A DNA stretch of 64,000 nt. Source: Botryosphaeria dothidea (taxonomy: Eukaryota; Ascomycota; Dothideomycetes; Botryosphaeriales; Botryosphaeriaceae). A program made the position numbers and the translations under genes. How positions within the stretch are numbered: the first letter of the stretch is position 1; each line of letters opens with the position of its first letter. Of the stretch, positions 35,534-47,118 are shown one piece after another. The notes beneath the pieces are model-generated. The model searched no databases, had not been told where the DNA came from, and worked only from the letters and a program-made list of their open reading frames with translations. The stretch lies in contig WWBZ02000001.1 of NCBI GenBank assembly GCA_011503125.2, positions 1,550,001 through 1,614,000 of the forward strand. The letters are read 5' to 3'.

Positions 35534-38143
35534 CTAACGTGCAAAGGCTGGTTTAGATCCAGCCGGTGTAATGAAACTCGCAATTTCTGACGTATCCATG
35601 TCAGAAAGCAGACGGCGCCCAGGAACTCCACTCCTACGGAAACCACTTCCGGCAACGCCTTTCCCCTTATCTGGATGCGGTCTTAGGGGTATAGATTCGA
35701 AAGTTCCTCCACCGCGTCTCCACGGCTCCGTTCGCGGTACAGGTCGGGGAGGATATGCTCCTCTATCTTCAGGAGTTCGACTGCGACTCCAACCTCTCCG
35801 CCACCCTCTTCTGGGCCCTGGATCAAAGTCCTCCTCAGGATCCACATGAAATCCTTCACCAATATCGTCGTCATCTTCCCAATCACCATCGACTTCATCC
35901 CCTCTGAAAAGCCGCTCCCCATCTCCTCTCTCAAAGGCCCTGTCCATCCGGCCCATCCGGCCAGCGCTTCGACCAGCACTTCGGCCAGCGCTCCGCACCC
36001 TCTCAAACCCAGCCTTTCCACCACTCATCATTCTTCGCCCTAAGCTGGGTCTTGCGCCTCTCCTTCCTGCCATGACCTCTTCCCTTTCTAGTCGATCTCT
36101 CTCCCTCCACTTCCTCTCCTTGTCTTCCCTCTTCTTCACCCTCCGCCTCCTCCTTTCCACCCTCTCCTCCTCCAACCTCTCTTGCACTTGCTTCTCCACT
36201 TCCCACTTGATCGCTTGGGACACCACTTTCTTCACACCGGCAGCACACAATCCCACTGCTCCGGCGCCCAACGCACAACGCGCAGCTTCTGACGGAGTGC
36301 GCGGTGGCCGCAAAGTGCTAATCACACCGGACGTGCTTGGAGGTGGGGGAGCTGCTGGCCGAGTCGGAGTCGGCGAGCGGTCGTGTTTCTTCTTGCGATC
36401 TTTGCGTCGCTGCGCTGCTGCTGCTGCGGCTGCGGCAGCAGCACCGTCGATATCTCCATCGAGATCTCGCTGCCTCCCGCGATACCTCAAATTTGGGTGC
36501 GGAGAGTGGCCTGCCATACGACCAGGCGACCAGTCTCTGAATTCGTCCGCGGTGGCAGTGGGCGAAACGTAGGACGATTCCGACGGCTCCCACGCCATGC
36601 CCCTGGTCTTTTCGAATCCATTCCTTCTCGCGCGATCGTGTCCGTCAACACCACCATTCATCCCCATCCTCTCCCCCTTCCTCCGCGCTCTCTGCTGCCG
36701 CGCATAATCGAAGAAGCCTCTCCCGCTCCCCCTCGCACCGCGCACAAACCCATCGGCATCCACGTCCCCGTCCCCCGGATCGAAAGTATGAATCGAACTA
36801 ACTTCCCATCCTGGACTCCACGGCACCTCATCGCCCCTGCCATCGCCCCGCCCGTACACCTCCTCATCGATCAGCGAATCCGCGGCGCCAGCCCTCTCCT
36901 TACTACGCAACGAGACCTCCGTCCCATTGACCACGGGCCGCCCGTCCTCCTCGTCCTCGTCCTCGTCCTCATCCACCCAGTCCCCCTCTTCCCCCCCACC
37001 ACCCCCATACTCATACCCGTCCTCCAAATCCCCGTACATCTGCCCACCCTCATCCTCCTCCGACGACCCCAGCGGCTCCCCGCTCTTCGCGCTCCGCGTA
37101 CTCCTCCACCCATCCGCCACGCCCCTCGCGCTCTTGCTCGCCTTCGACGCGCCACCTTTTTTGGGCGGCGGTGGCAGCGGCAGCGGCATCGTCGGCGACA
37201 GGTCGGACGCGGCGTCGGCGCCGTTCACGTACGCGGCCTTGCTGTACGCGAAATCGGTCGCGTCCGAGTGCGGACGGGCGCGCCTGCTCTTCTTCGCGCC
37301 GGCGGCTGCTGCTTGCGAAGACGACGTCGCCGACGCGCCGGCGCCGGGGTCGTCGCGTTTGCGGGGGCGCGGCGGCTTGCGGCCATCGTCGAAGGTAGCG
37401 GCGGCGGCGGCGGCGTGGCGCCTGTGCTTCCCGCTGGAGGCGGTGGAGGGCGGCTTGTGGTCGCTCGGCGGCTTGGAGTGGCGGTAGTAGGGCGGGGGGT
37501 TGTTGGTGTTGGGGCGGGGCCGCCTGTCGCGGCCGCGCGGCTCCGAGTCGAAGGAGGGCGCGTAGTGGTAGTTGTGGTGGTGGTGGGAGTGCGGGTGAGG
37601 GTGGAAGTGAGAGGAGTGGTGGTGCTGTTGCCGGGCCCCCATTGGTGGGTGCGGGATCTCGAACTGCGGCTCGTCCGGGTCGAGCGGGAGGGGCGGCGGG
37701 TCGAGGTCGAGGTCGGGATCGAGGCCGGCGTAGTCGTCCGGGTGGTCCAGCGGGTCGAGCTTCTCGTCGCGGGCGTAGAAGAACTCGCTGGAGGAGGGTT
37801 GGTTGCGCTTGCGGCGTTGGTCGCGGTAAAAGTACGGGTTGTGGTAGTAGTCGTTTTCTTTGTTGTTCGTCATTCGTCGTGACCGCGGGTAGCAGGGATA
37901 GTAGTAAGGATATGATGGTGGATCGTCGTTCTCGGCGAAGCCGTCTTTTGGAAAGTTTTGGCGGTGACGGTATTGGTTATGGTGGGGATGATGGTCGCGG
38001 TGGTGAGGATGAGACTGATGTTTTTTTCTATCACCTCCAGTGTTGATGTTTGAGTCGGGTTGGAGTGGCTGGTCGTCCTCTGCAATGCTGTCACTCTGGT
38101 GTTTGATGCCCAGGGTTTCGAGTCGCTTTTTGATACAGTCCAT
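35534..38143 (-). CDS. Large disordered His- and Arg/Glu-rich protein of unknown function
   Basis: A single-exon frame of 869 residues, not assignable to a family. From the N-terminus there is: a short start MDCIKKRLETLGIKHQ; two His-rich stretches (about 44-65 and 175-195) that could bind metal; Pro/Arg-rich disorder; poly-Ala runs; and an acidic tract DEDEDEDEED (about 395). Next come a small hydrophobic Gly/Ala segment (about 618-640, ALGAGAVGLCAAGV) and a strongly charged Arg/Glu coiled coil (about 641-690). SAGR tandem repeats follow (about 714-725), with a basic C-terminus. Absence of stops over 2.6 kb and an ATG at the natural boundary support a real gene. High GC content and repetitiveness mean length alone is weaker evidence than usual. 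The Gly/Ala segment plus coiled coil is the best candidate for a folded, membrane-associating or oligomerising module. Confidence 0.7.
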   Translation of the reverse strand: MDCIKKRLETLGIKHQSDSIAEDDQPLQPDSNINTGGDRKKHQSHPHHRDHHPHHNQYRHRQNFPKDGFAENDDPPSYPYYYPCYPRSRRMTNNKENDYYHNPYFYRDQRRKRNQPSSSEFFYARDEKLDPLDHPDDYAGLDPDLDLDPPPLPLDPDEPQFEIPHPPMGARQQHHHSSHFHPHPHSHHHHNYHYAPSFDSEPRGRDRRPRPNTNNPPPYYRHSKPPSDHKPPSTASSGKHRRHAAAAAATFDDGRKPPRPRKRDDPGAGASATSSSQAAAAGAKKSRRARPHSDATDFAYSKAAYVNGADAASDLSPTMPLPLPPPPKKGGASKASKSARGVADGWRSTRSAKSGEPLGSSEEDEGGQMYGDLEDGYEYGGGGGEEGDWVDEDEDEDEEDGRPVVNGTEVSLRSKERAGAADSLIDEEVYGRGDGRGDEVPWSPGWEVSSIHTFDPGDGDVDADGFVRGARGSGRGFFDYARQQRARRKGERMGMNGGVDGHDRARRNGFEKTRGMAWEPSESSYVSPTATADEFRDWSPGRMAGHSPHPNLRYRGRQRDLDGDIDGAAAAAAAAAAQRRKDRKKKHDRSPTPTRPAAPPPPSTSGVISTLRPPRTPSEAARCALGAGAVGLCAAGVKKVVSQAIKWEVEKQVQERLEEERVERRRRRVKKREDKERKWRERDRLEREEVMAGRRGARPSLGRRMMSGGKAGFERVRSAGRSAGRSAGRMGRMDRAFERGDGERLFRGDEVDGDWEDDDDIGEGFHVDPEEDFDPGPRRGWRRGWSRSRTPEDRGAYPPRPVPRTEPWRRGGGTFESIPLRPHPDKGKGVAGSGFRRSGVPGRRLLSDMDTSEIASFITPAGSKPAFAR

Positions 38144-39803
38144 TGGTGTAGCAGTATGTGGTGGGTTGCATGCGTTGATTGGTTAAGCTTTGGATGCTAT
38201 AGTAGGACCCCCCGGTTGAAAGGTGAAGTTGTATCGTGTATGTCCCAACACATGACTGCCCAATTGCTCCTGAAGCTTGGGTCGTGATTGTTTTTGGAGG
38301 CCGTGGTCGTGGTCGCGTGGCATTCTCGACTGGAAATGCTGCAGACGGAGCTGGGCGTGGGGTAGGAAAGGGTATCTCTCGCAATTAATGGATCAAAAGC
38401 ATTATCCTTCTAGAAAAAGGGTACAAGAACAAAGGCATCAGGTGCGGAAGAGAGCGACGGCGAGGGAGCGGACCGGAAAGTGGGAAGCGTGGTAGAGAGG
38501 TAGCTTGGTGGAGCGGAGCGAGGGCGCGGGAGATGAACAGGGACGTGGCAATGCATTGGTGTGAGTGTGACTGATGCAATGACGCATATGGATCGAGCCT
38601 CGACTTTCTACTTGCCAGAATTACAAGGCGAGTCCCAGACGATAAGTGTAGCAATAGAGTTTAGCAGAGGTCCCTTCGGCCAAGTTGGTTGGGCTGTCCT
38701 GCAGCTCCGGCAGGCGGATGTGCGTGGCTGCATTGCCGTATACCACTAACGCGGTAGCTGCGTCTACACCGATATTTCCCCCGCCACGAAAACCAGCAGA
38801 TGACCGACCCCTTCAGGACCGCGTAAGCCGCAAGTCGCCCGTATGTATCGCTGCTAGGCTATTTTTGGCCGCCCGTTTCCTTTCTTTTGGCGGGAGATCG
38901 GAGAGTTCCCCCTCGAGCGCTTTTCTTTTCTGCGGCTGCCGCGCGCGTATGGCTGCGAGGCTGCTGTGCGTAAAGTCCGGCCGAGGCACGTATCGGTCCG
39001 CAGCCAGCTGAGGAGGCTGCAGGGACTAGAATGCGGCAGAATGCCTGTGTTGTGTCATTCGCAAGATTGCCGCTGCGATCACGATTGCGAGTCCCTCGGG
39101 GGTGGCTGGGGTGAGATGCTGAGGTGCTGAGGAATGAGGGGCAGCGGAAAGTCTCGGCACCTGGGAACTCGTTACCGACGAGCATTGTCACATAAGCTCA
39201 ACCTGTATATGTGATTTGCGATTCTGTACATTTACTAAGCGCGTGAATACTGTCGTATGCTTATCATTGAGGATCATCCAGCGCGATGGCGGTCTTGCAC
39301 CCCACGTACCAGGTAAAAGATGATCAACTGCGCCGCCGGGGTCGCTCCGAAAGCAAAATTAGGCCTCCTATTAGCGTACACCATTTGACGTCACTGGACC
39401 CTGTGCAGCTGCAGCTTGTTCCATGTGACCTTCTATCATTCTGCCCAACCTATCGTGTAATATACGTGGACGATCCGCCGACCATTGTAAGCGCAGCGCA
39501 GATGCGGTGCAAGGCCGATGCAGTGCCATCTCACGTGGGAATTAGGACATTCCTCCGGGCGTGAGCTGCAATGGAAAAAGACGCCGAACCTATCCTGAGA
39601 CCTCCCTCAACTCCAGACCAAGGTGTGTCGTAATTCGCCGTTATCGACTCGGGAGATACTCCGCGCGAGAGCCACTAGCGATGGCAAGAATTTGCCCGTG
39701 GGAAGTGGAAGCATTCGTCCGGATAGGTTTGTTCTGGCCTTTCTCTGACCCTCGCGTCCGGATGACCGCTTCAACTCCCCATAGGCTCGTCACGGAAGGA
39801 CCT
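38144..39803. other. Intergenic region, no gene recognised
   Basis: Lies between the divergent start of the disordered-protein gene and the end of NFU1. Open frames up to 114 codons occur, without family resemblance or convincing splice structure. Confidence 0.5.
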
Positions 39804-40901
39804 TTATTCGACAAAATCCAGGCTGCCTTTGCCTACAGTCGATGCTGTAGCGTCAGGGCCCTTCTGTTGTCGCAGCTTCTCTTCGAACTTCGCAAATTCC
39901 TTTAGAGCGACCTCCTCTTCCTCGTCCAGCACTTGTTCAACTCCCTTGACTTCCCTACAAGCTATTAGCATTTATATCTTGAATCTACTGGTAGAAAAGG
40001 CGGGACTGACGGAATGTAATGGAGCATCATTTGCTCGATGCCGTTCTTGAGAGTCACAGTGCTGGAGTCGCAGGTCCGGCACGCGCCCCTCAGCTTCAAC
40101 AACACAATACCATCCTGAAATCCCCTGAAGTCGATATCGCCACCATCCTCCTGGATTGCCGGGCGAATACGCGTTTCGAGCAATTCTTTGATCATGGCCA
40201 CGACTTCATCGTCGTCTTCGTTGTATGCCAGAGTATCCTCGGCGCTCTCCTGGCCCTCGCCAGCCTTGCCTTGTGAGATGTTGACTATTGGCTGACCAGC
40301 AGTGATGTGCTCGCTGATCAAGCTAAAAACCTCGGGCTTGATGTGCGCCCAAGGGACGGAGCTGTCCTTCGTAACGGTGATATAATCGGCGCCGAAGAAG
40401 ATGGAGGTGATGCCGTCGACATTGAGGAGCTTGGCAGCAAGTGGAGACGGGTAGGGTGGCGCGAGGGTGGAGCGCGGGTTCATGTATTCGAGGAAGGTCG
40501 CAGGGAAGTCTTCAGGGAGGACGCGGGTGTTGGGATTGAATTTCATGGCCTGGCACGCTGTTAGTTGAATTGCCCATCGATCGCGATTTAGACATATTGA
40601 AATGAAAAGAATGATAAGGAGCCGGTAGAAAGCATACATCAGGGTTGGGCGTGTTCTCCGTCTGGATGAACATTGTCCGCCGGCTCTCAACGACTCCGAA
40701 ACGTGTCGCATTGCGAGCAGACAAAGAGGAGGGATTCGGTCTGGGTCGGATAGATGCAAGCGAAGCAAGCGATGATGTCTGATGAAGGCATCTTTGTGTA
40801 GGGCGGGCTGTGGCAACTCTCTGAGCGGTTCGCGAATTGACAGACGGTCTGACTCTGGAGAAGGCGCGAATGGCCGTCCTCGGCACTGTGGCGGTAGGCA
40901 T
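39804..40901 (-). CDS. NFU1: Mitochondrial NifU-like Fe-S cluster scaffold
   Basis: Delivers 4Fe-4S clusters to mitochondrial enzymes such as lipoate synthase. It has 317 residues, spliced from 40901-40638, 40549-40011 and 39954-39804. The start chosen, MPTATVPRTAIRAFSRVRPS, is a classic mitochondrial targeting sequence; an upstream in-frame ATG at 41042 would add a less typical leader. The Nfu N-terminal domain begins MFIQTENTPNPDAMKFNPN at about residue 79. The C-terminal NifU domain has VAMIKELLETRIRPAIQEDG, DFRGFQDGIVLLKLRGAC and the cluster-binding CRTC motif. The last exon finishes the domain (HYIPEVKGVEQVLDEE) and adds a charged tail. Its junction uses a GTCAGT donor and a TAG acceptor. 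The gene is recognisable along its whole length with no missing key residue. Confidence 0.94.
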
Positions 40902-41694
40902 GGCCGATGCAATGGTCGTAGGGGGTATGGGAATAATCCTGGAGAAGATGCAAGCGTGTTGTCGAAAAAATGGTGTTGAGGTAACGACGATGTTGAGGTG
41001 TTCCGCGAAATATCGAAGATGACGTCCGAGCCCTTCGATCATCCCGATTTCTCAGCATTTCGCACGTGATTACTTCCTCTCCTCCGAAATTCGGATGTCT
41101 CTGATTGGCTGGTTTTTCAACCATCCATGATCCGACAGTTGAGCCCTCTGTTCGCTCTACGTATATTTTTCAACGACTCAGAACTATGCCTGGAGGAATC
41201 TCACGCTGAATACATGGAGTCCTGCCCAATATCAAACATAAGTCTCTGTTGGCTGGGCCCGTTCCAAGTTGCATATTGTGAATCCATTTGATAGGCCGGA
41301 GATTAACAACAATCCCCAGGGAAGACAAGTAGAAAAGAGAAGACTAACCTTACTGAGTTATTCTCGTAATTAATCCGCCCTACACTGTTGTATTTTGGGC
41401 GTTGACAACGAAAGAACATACAGTGAAGCAACAAGGAAAAGATAAAGGCAATCTTTATTTCCCACAACCTCGACATTGAATACGTCATGAAAGGAAGAAC
41501 GAGACCACGAGCTCAGACTCATATGTTATTGCAAATGCCATTATAGCCGGGGATTCAAATCTTCCTTCATGGTGGCACTCAGACCAATTGCTTTCATGAA
41601 AGCCCATATGGGCATTTTGCTCGTGCTATTGCCACACTTTCAAATCTAACTTTTGAAATCAAGAATTAGCCACCCCTGCGTATTCGTCATTTCC
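40902..41694. other. Intergenic region upstream of NFU1
   Basis: Holds the NFU1 promoter and AT-rich DNA. A 61-codon minus-strand frame at 41303-41488 begins with a hydrophobic helix but has no other support. Confidence 0.45.
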
Positions 41695-42310
41695 TTAGCA
41701 GCTGATTCTCACATACTTCTGCGGATCGAGATAACCAGAATGAGGAATTACAGAAAGGGCAGGTCCGTAGGAAGTCACACCAGTGCTCAGATCCCACGTA
41801 TCCACGTTAGCGTTCCATAGCGACACGACCGTGCCTGAGAGGGCATAAAAAGTCAGAACTACTGCGTGCTTTTTTTTCTAGGGAGGATTTCCCGCTTCGA
41901 GTATCCCGCAGCCGAAGAGATGAAATCCGGAAGGCACCGGATAAGGCATACTTTATCACGGCTAGCTATCACATAGTCCGACTGTGTTACCTTACTCGTA
42001 GTAGCCAAGTCGGCGGCATGCCGTCATTGCCGTCCCATCAGGCCTCACGGCACTGAAGAAAAGTGCTTCCAGAAGCGTTCCAGAGTATCAGTGGGCCTTG
42101 CTGGGGACTCTGCAAACCCAGGTATACGCAGGGGTCATGCGCACATGTAGTCGCAGCAACATCGGAAACGAGCCAGGTATCCGTCAGAAACACGTTGTTT
42201 CAAAGACGCATGTGGCATGGATGCGGAGAATTCGGGGTTTGCGGGGTCGAATGTTTGCAGTATGGCAACCAAGGGATAGCTAAGAACACCAGCCGACTCC
42301 AGACCTTCAT
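41695..42310 (-). pseudogene. Candidate small secreted protein gene with an in-frame stop
   Basis: On the minus strand an ATG at 42310 opens a signal-peptide-like sequence (MKVWSRLVFLAIPWLPYC). After 36 codons a TGA at 42202-42200 interrupts the frame. The same frame then continues for 52 codons (YLGLQSPQQGPLILWNASGS, several Cys) to a GTGAGG donor after 42049. A CTCAG acceptor before 41834, with a CTGAC branch, joins in the right phase to a last exon of 46 codons ending GYLDPQKYVRISC and TAA. The matching phase and the protein-like composition on both sides suggest a real, roughly 134-codon secreted protein disrupted by one nonsense change. No family is recognised. Alternatives are an assembly error, readthrough, or chance. 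The 214-nt intron is long for this genome and could hide another exon. Confidence 0.35.
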
Positions 42311-44996
42311 CTTGCCTAGCATCGTGAGATTGCATTCCGCGTCGGCGCATGATCAGCTATCCCCCAAAGGGCGGGTAGCATTGGTCAAGGCTCTCCCATC
42401 CCTGTGTTTGCTCACAATGGCTATCCGTAGCATTGGGAACGACGTATTTCGTAAATGCTCACGTGCGATGAACGAAAATGGTCGGCCTTATTATTGGTCA
42501 AGGGAGCGTTTCCCGTGTTGGGAATGCACGGCAGCGGCCGGAGATGCCTCAGATCTGGCATGGGAACCACCTTGATGTTAGCGCGTGTTTTGCTCTTCAC
42601 TCTGCTGGAAACATTGCGATACCGATGCCGAGACCCGGTTGCGACAAGCAGTTCCCCCCTCGTACACATCTTGGAAATTTTTAGAAAACTCGATGCTCAT
42701 AGGCTGAAAGTTGCCATCGACGACCGGGCCCCTCAGCTTGGCTTTGCACCAGCGCCATCCTGACGTGACGGAGAACGGTTGCCAAGTGAAATTGCGCACT
42801 GTGAGTCTTGGTGTTCACGGTGGCGGCACCGGCGGTCGATCGATGTGTAGAACACATGCGGATTGACTCACGCGGAACTGGGTTGCGGTTCAGACAAGAG
42901 GTGCTGAGCGTGCCGGGCCCGAGCGTTTCGCCTTGGTCTACTTGGGCAAAAAAGTCTTGTCTCGGGCTACATGAATTCGAAATATAACCTGATCACGGGA
43001 GGCCTGATCACAGGCTCAAGGCTGCAGCGGAGCGGACAAGACAAAGCAATTGTCAGTGACGGTTGGATGCGGCTGAGCAGTGCAACGGGCTGCGGAAGGG
43101 GTGCCTCCGCTGCAGGCTGTGCGGTTCAGGCAGCAAAGGCAGACCCTGATTGAATCCAAGAGAGCGGTGCCTGGTTACTCGACAGACAGGAGAGGTGGCG
43201 GCAACGGGGTGTGATTGGATCGGTCATGCGTGGTTGCCAACATGATGGTGCAGCTAGGGATGCACATTTCAGCCAATGCCGCAGGCGACAACGCGGGAGC
43301 GGAGCAGACAAGTGCGCGGAGAAGACAACGCGGCACATTCGGTCCAGCAGCATGCGGCGCCCTCCTCGTCGGGGCTGTAATTGAAACCCACTGCGAGGCT
43401 GGCGCGACGGAGTACTTGCGCAGAGCGGAAACGGATGCGACGCGCGACACATCCGTGGCCATGTTGCGAAGCTGAGTGAGGTTGGCCTTTCTCCAGGCTG
43501 TGTTCTCCGCGGCCCACCTCCCCCACTGCACACGGCCGCTGGGGACCCTCCGCTTGCGCGAGCCCACGCCCCGGTTTTGTGCTCGGTCTACAGCTGCAAC
43601 TACCGACACTACTGACCGCCTACCGGGACTTCGAGCGTCCAGCTCGGCCCTACAACCACCGACCTCAGCGCAGCACATATTCAGAACGAGGCATTTCATC
43701 TGGTCTCGGCAGCTGTCATACCGTTGCGAGGACAGCCCTGCTCATGACATAAGGGGCGTTCGGCTGACTGCCAAGGCAAGCCACGCCGCAAGCCATAACG
43801 GCCGATCGTTGTCGCTGCAACCTCTGGCTCTGGAATGCCGCGTGTTTCGCCCATCGTGCAACCCTCTGCCACGAGGCTGCATTTGCACAGCAGGGCGCGC
43901 CCACAGCTCGCCGCAGAGCCACTCGCTTGCTGTCCATAGCCGCCTCCCAGGCAGGCACGCCGGAAGCGCAGGGAACGGACTCGGTGAGACGGGCAGCGGG
44001 CATTGGTGTTCGATGTTTCACGAGCGCTGACTCGAATGTGGAGAAGCGGACTTGGCCGCCTGCCGGGGATTGGGGAATACGCGGAGGCAGGCAGACCTGG
44101 GGAGGCCCCCGTGGGCAGACAGGCAAACCGACAGCCGGAGAAGATGCCGATCGTCGCGATTGTCAGCCAAAGCCCCACTGCCCAGTGTGCCTTGGCGATG
44201 CCCGCTCGCGCTCGAAGGATTCTCGCTGTGTGCCGCTTGGGCGCGGCGGGAGTGAGCAGGTGAGCAGGCCATGGAAGAGCTCGGCACACGCTTGGCTGAT
44301 GCTATGGCTGGGCACGCCGCCCTCGAGCTCCTCTGGCCATCGAGATGGAGAGACACGCTCGGGGTCGCGCCGGGCCTCGAGGCGTTGAAGCAGCAAACGT
44401 TGGCGCGGCCGATCGCAGAGCCGGGCTCTATCGTTTGCGGAGAATTGACGCTAAGCCAGTCGCGGGGAGACAGCGTGAACCCTGGCTACACTCATGGGCA
44501 TGCACATGGGACTTGGCCGTCCTTTCGCTTTCTCCAGCCTTGCCCCGTCAGCGGCGCCTGCCGTGGGCAAGTCGCCATGCATTGCTTGAGATTCTTAATG
44601 CAACGATTCCCCACCGCGCCGCAGCTTATCGTCGCCTTCTGCTCATCCTTTCCGTGCCGTGTCCCGAGTCCTCCTGTGTTCTCCTTTGTTTGGCCTCAGT
44701 CAACTGACCAAACATTGACGTCTCTCCATGTTCACGCCCGCCCTGACTAAAAAGTCAGTTTGGTCTATTGTGGATACTTCGCCCTGCGACAGCAGAACTG
44801 TAAGCCGCTCCCGTCACATTCTGCTCTCTGGCACTGAAACAATATTGATACATGGTACCAGTCCCCGGCCCATACCGAATAGAGCACCAGTTCCACATTC
44901 CCCTTCGGCAAGCTTTTTCCAACATATCTTGACAACTTCTCGGAGCCACCATCCACTCATCCCGCCTGAGAATCTTGTCCGCCAAGATTGCCCAGC
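42311..44996. other. Long intergenic region before the transporter gene
   Basis: GC-rich, with overlapping open frames of 100-200 codons on both strands between 43.1 and 44.4 kb but no recognisable domain. The right end must contain the transporter promoter. I see no repeat or RNA gene. Confidence 0.45.
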
Positions 44997-47118
44997 ATGT
45001 CTTCCGGAGACAAGCACTCTTCGGAGGGCGAGATCGCCTTCAAAGAGGACGCCGAGCGCAGCCAAAGCACGGCGCCGCGCAATGCCTCCGTTGTCAGTAG
45101 TAGTCACCTCTCCGCCGCGGATCGTGCTCGTCGCAATGCCAATGCGAAGCTCGCGAACCCTCTGTCCGGCTATGGCCGTCCTCAGCTGCAGAAGATGGGC
45201 CGTGAGTACGCGCTGGAACATGCGCTTGCCGAGCCTGAAGACATCCGCGCTTTCGAGATCGGTGCTATGCTTGCTCAGGACCCATTGTCCTACGACCGCT
45301 TGGGCACCGATGTCCTGAGTGAAGAGGAAATCAACACTCTTTACCGCGAATTCACCAACAAGTGGTCTCAGCCGAAGACTCTGTACATTGTCATCGTCTG
45401 CTGCTCGATTTGCGCTGCAGTCCAGGGAATGGGTATGTCCCCGTCCCTAGACCCTTAGAATCACAATTACTGACTTGATGCAGACGAGACGGTCGTCAAT
45501 GGTGCACAGCTTTTTTACACGCCTCAATTTGGCATTGACAACGACGACTCGCGTTCGACTTGGTTGACTGGTTTAGTCAACTCTGCGCCGTATCTTTGCT
45601 GTGCTCTCATCGGATGCTGGCTGACTGTTCCCTACAACAACTGGTTCGGCCGCCGCGGAACCATCTTCATCACTTGCCTCTTCTCTGCCATTGCTTGCTT
45701 CTGGCAGGGATTTGTGAATACGTGGTGGCACATGTTCGTCGCGCGTTTTGCACTTGGCTTCGGTATTGGCCCGAAATCTGCTACAGTCCCGATCTACGCT
45801 GCTGAATGCACTCCTCCTGCAATCCGTGGTGCCTTGGTCATGCAGTGGCAGATGGTAAGTCTTAATAAACTCTGTACAGCATTAGAGTTTATATGTTGAT
45901 AACCATACAGTGGACTGCCTTCGGCATTATGCTGGGTTATGTTGCCGACCTCGCTCTCTATGAAGTCCCCGATACCGCTGTCGCCACTGGATTGAACTGG
46001 CGTCTAATGATGGCTTCAGCTATGCTTCCGGCTGTCGTTGTATGCTGTTTCGTCTTCATGTGCCCCGAATCGCCCCGTTGGTACCTCAGCAAAGGCCGTC
46101 ACGCTGCCGCTTACCACGCCATGTGCCAACTGCGCTACAACAAAGTCCAGGCAGCCCGTGATCTGTTCTACATGGCCGAGCTTCTGAAGGCAGAGGAGGG
46201 CATGAAGATCGGTCAGAGCAAGATCAAGGAGCTTTTCACAGTACCCCGTAACCGCCGCGCCATGCTTGCTTCCGAAATCGTAATGTTCATGCAGCAGGTG
46301 AGCTTCTTGATGCCATACACATGGACTAGCATCTAACTAAATTCGATAAGTTCTGCGGTGTAAACGTCATTGCCTATTACAGCAGCTCCATTTTCAGAGA
46401 CAGCGGCTTTAGTGCAAAGTCAGCCCTGGCCGCTTCCCTGGGCTTCGGTGTGATCAACTTTTTGTTCGCCATCCCGGCCATTTACACCATTGACACCTTC
46501 GGGCGTCGGAATTTACTACTCACGACATTCCCACTGATGGCTATATTCCTGCTCTTCACTGGCATGTGCTTCTTCATATCCCAGGAAGGCGATTCGCTCC
46601 GCGTTCGCGTTGGCCTCATTGCGCTGGGTATCTATCTCTTCGGCATTGTCTACTCTCCCGGTGAAGGTCCCGTTCCGTTCACCTACTCCGCCGAGGCTTA
46701 CCCGCTTTACGTTCGTGCGATTGGTATGTCACTCGCAACGGCGACGACGTGGTTCTTCAACTTCGTTCTCTCGATCACGTGGCCCTCTCTGCAGGCGGCC
46801 TTCACGCCGCAAGGTGCGTTCGGTTGGTATGCTGCGTGGAACGTGGTCGGCTTCTTCCTTGTCCTGTTCTTCATGCCCGAAACCAAGGGCAAGACGCTCG
46901 AGGAGTTGGATCAGGTCTTCAGCGTTCCGACGAGCAAGCATGCCGCGTACGGAGCCCGGCAGGTCCCTTACTTCTTTAACAGGTATATTCTCAGGCGCAA
47001 GGTCGAGCCTGAGATTTTGTACCAGGTCGAGGATGTCCAAACTGCAGATGACGTTGAGGATGTTGCCGCGGACGAGCGATCGAAGAGCAGAGCCGTCGAG
47101 AAGCAGGATGGTGTGTAA
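44997..47118 (+). CDS. MFS sugar/polyol transporter, inositol-transporter type
   Basis: Proton-coupled sugar or polyol uptake permease of the plasma membrane, sugar porter family, 653 residues. Exons are 44997-45432, 45484-45854, 45911-46297 and 46351-47118, with introns of 51, 56 and 53 nt. A cytosolic N-terminus of about 130 residues is followed by twelve predicted helices. Family signatures are visible: GMDETVVNGAQLFY in helix 1 region, NWFGRRG in loop 2-3, CPESPRWYLSKGR after helix 6, QQFCGVNVIAYYSSSIF in helix 7, TFGRRN in loop 8-9 and PETKGKTLEELD after helix 12. The long N-terminus and the sequence resemble fungal transporters annotated as myo-inositol/polyol carriers; the substrate cannot be decided from sequence. 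The ATG is the first in frame, preceded only by a TTG. Confidence 0.9.

Noticed and set aside
36383..37882. 499-codon open frame on the plus strand opposite the disordered-protein gene
   Set aside because: It is the antisense of a repetitive GC-rich coding region and consists of Arg/Val-rich runs. The minus-strand frame is longer, starts with ATG and has sensible domain-like blocks.
43126..44400. Multiple 130-200 codon frames on both strands
   Set aside because: They overlap each other on both strands in GC-rich DNA with no domain, signal peptide or coherent splice structure.
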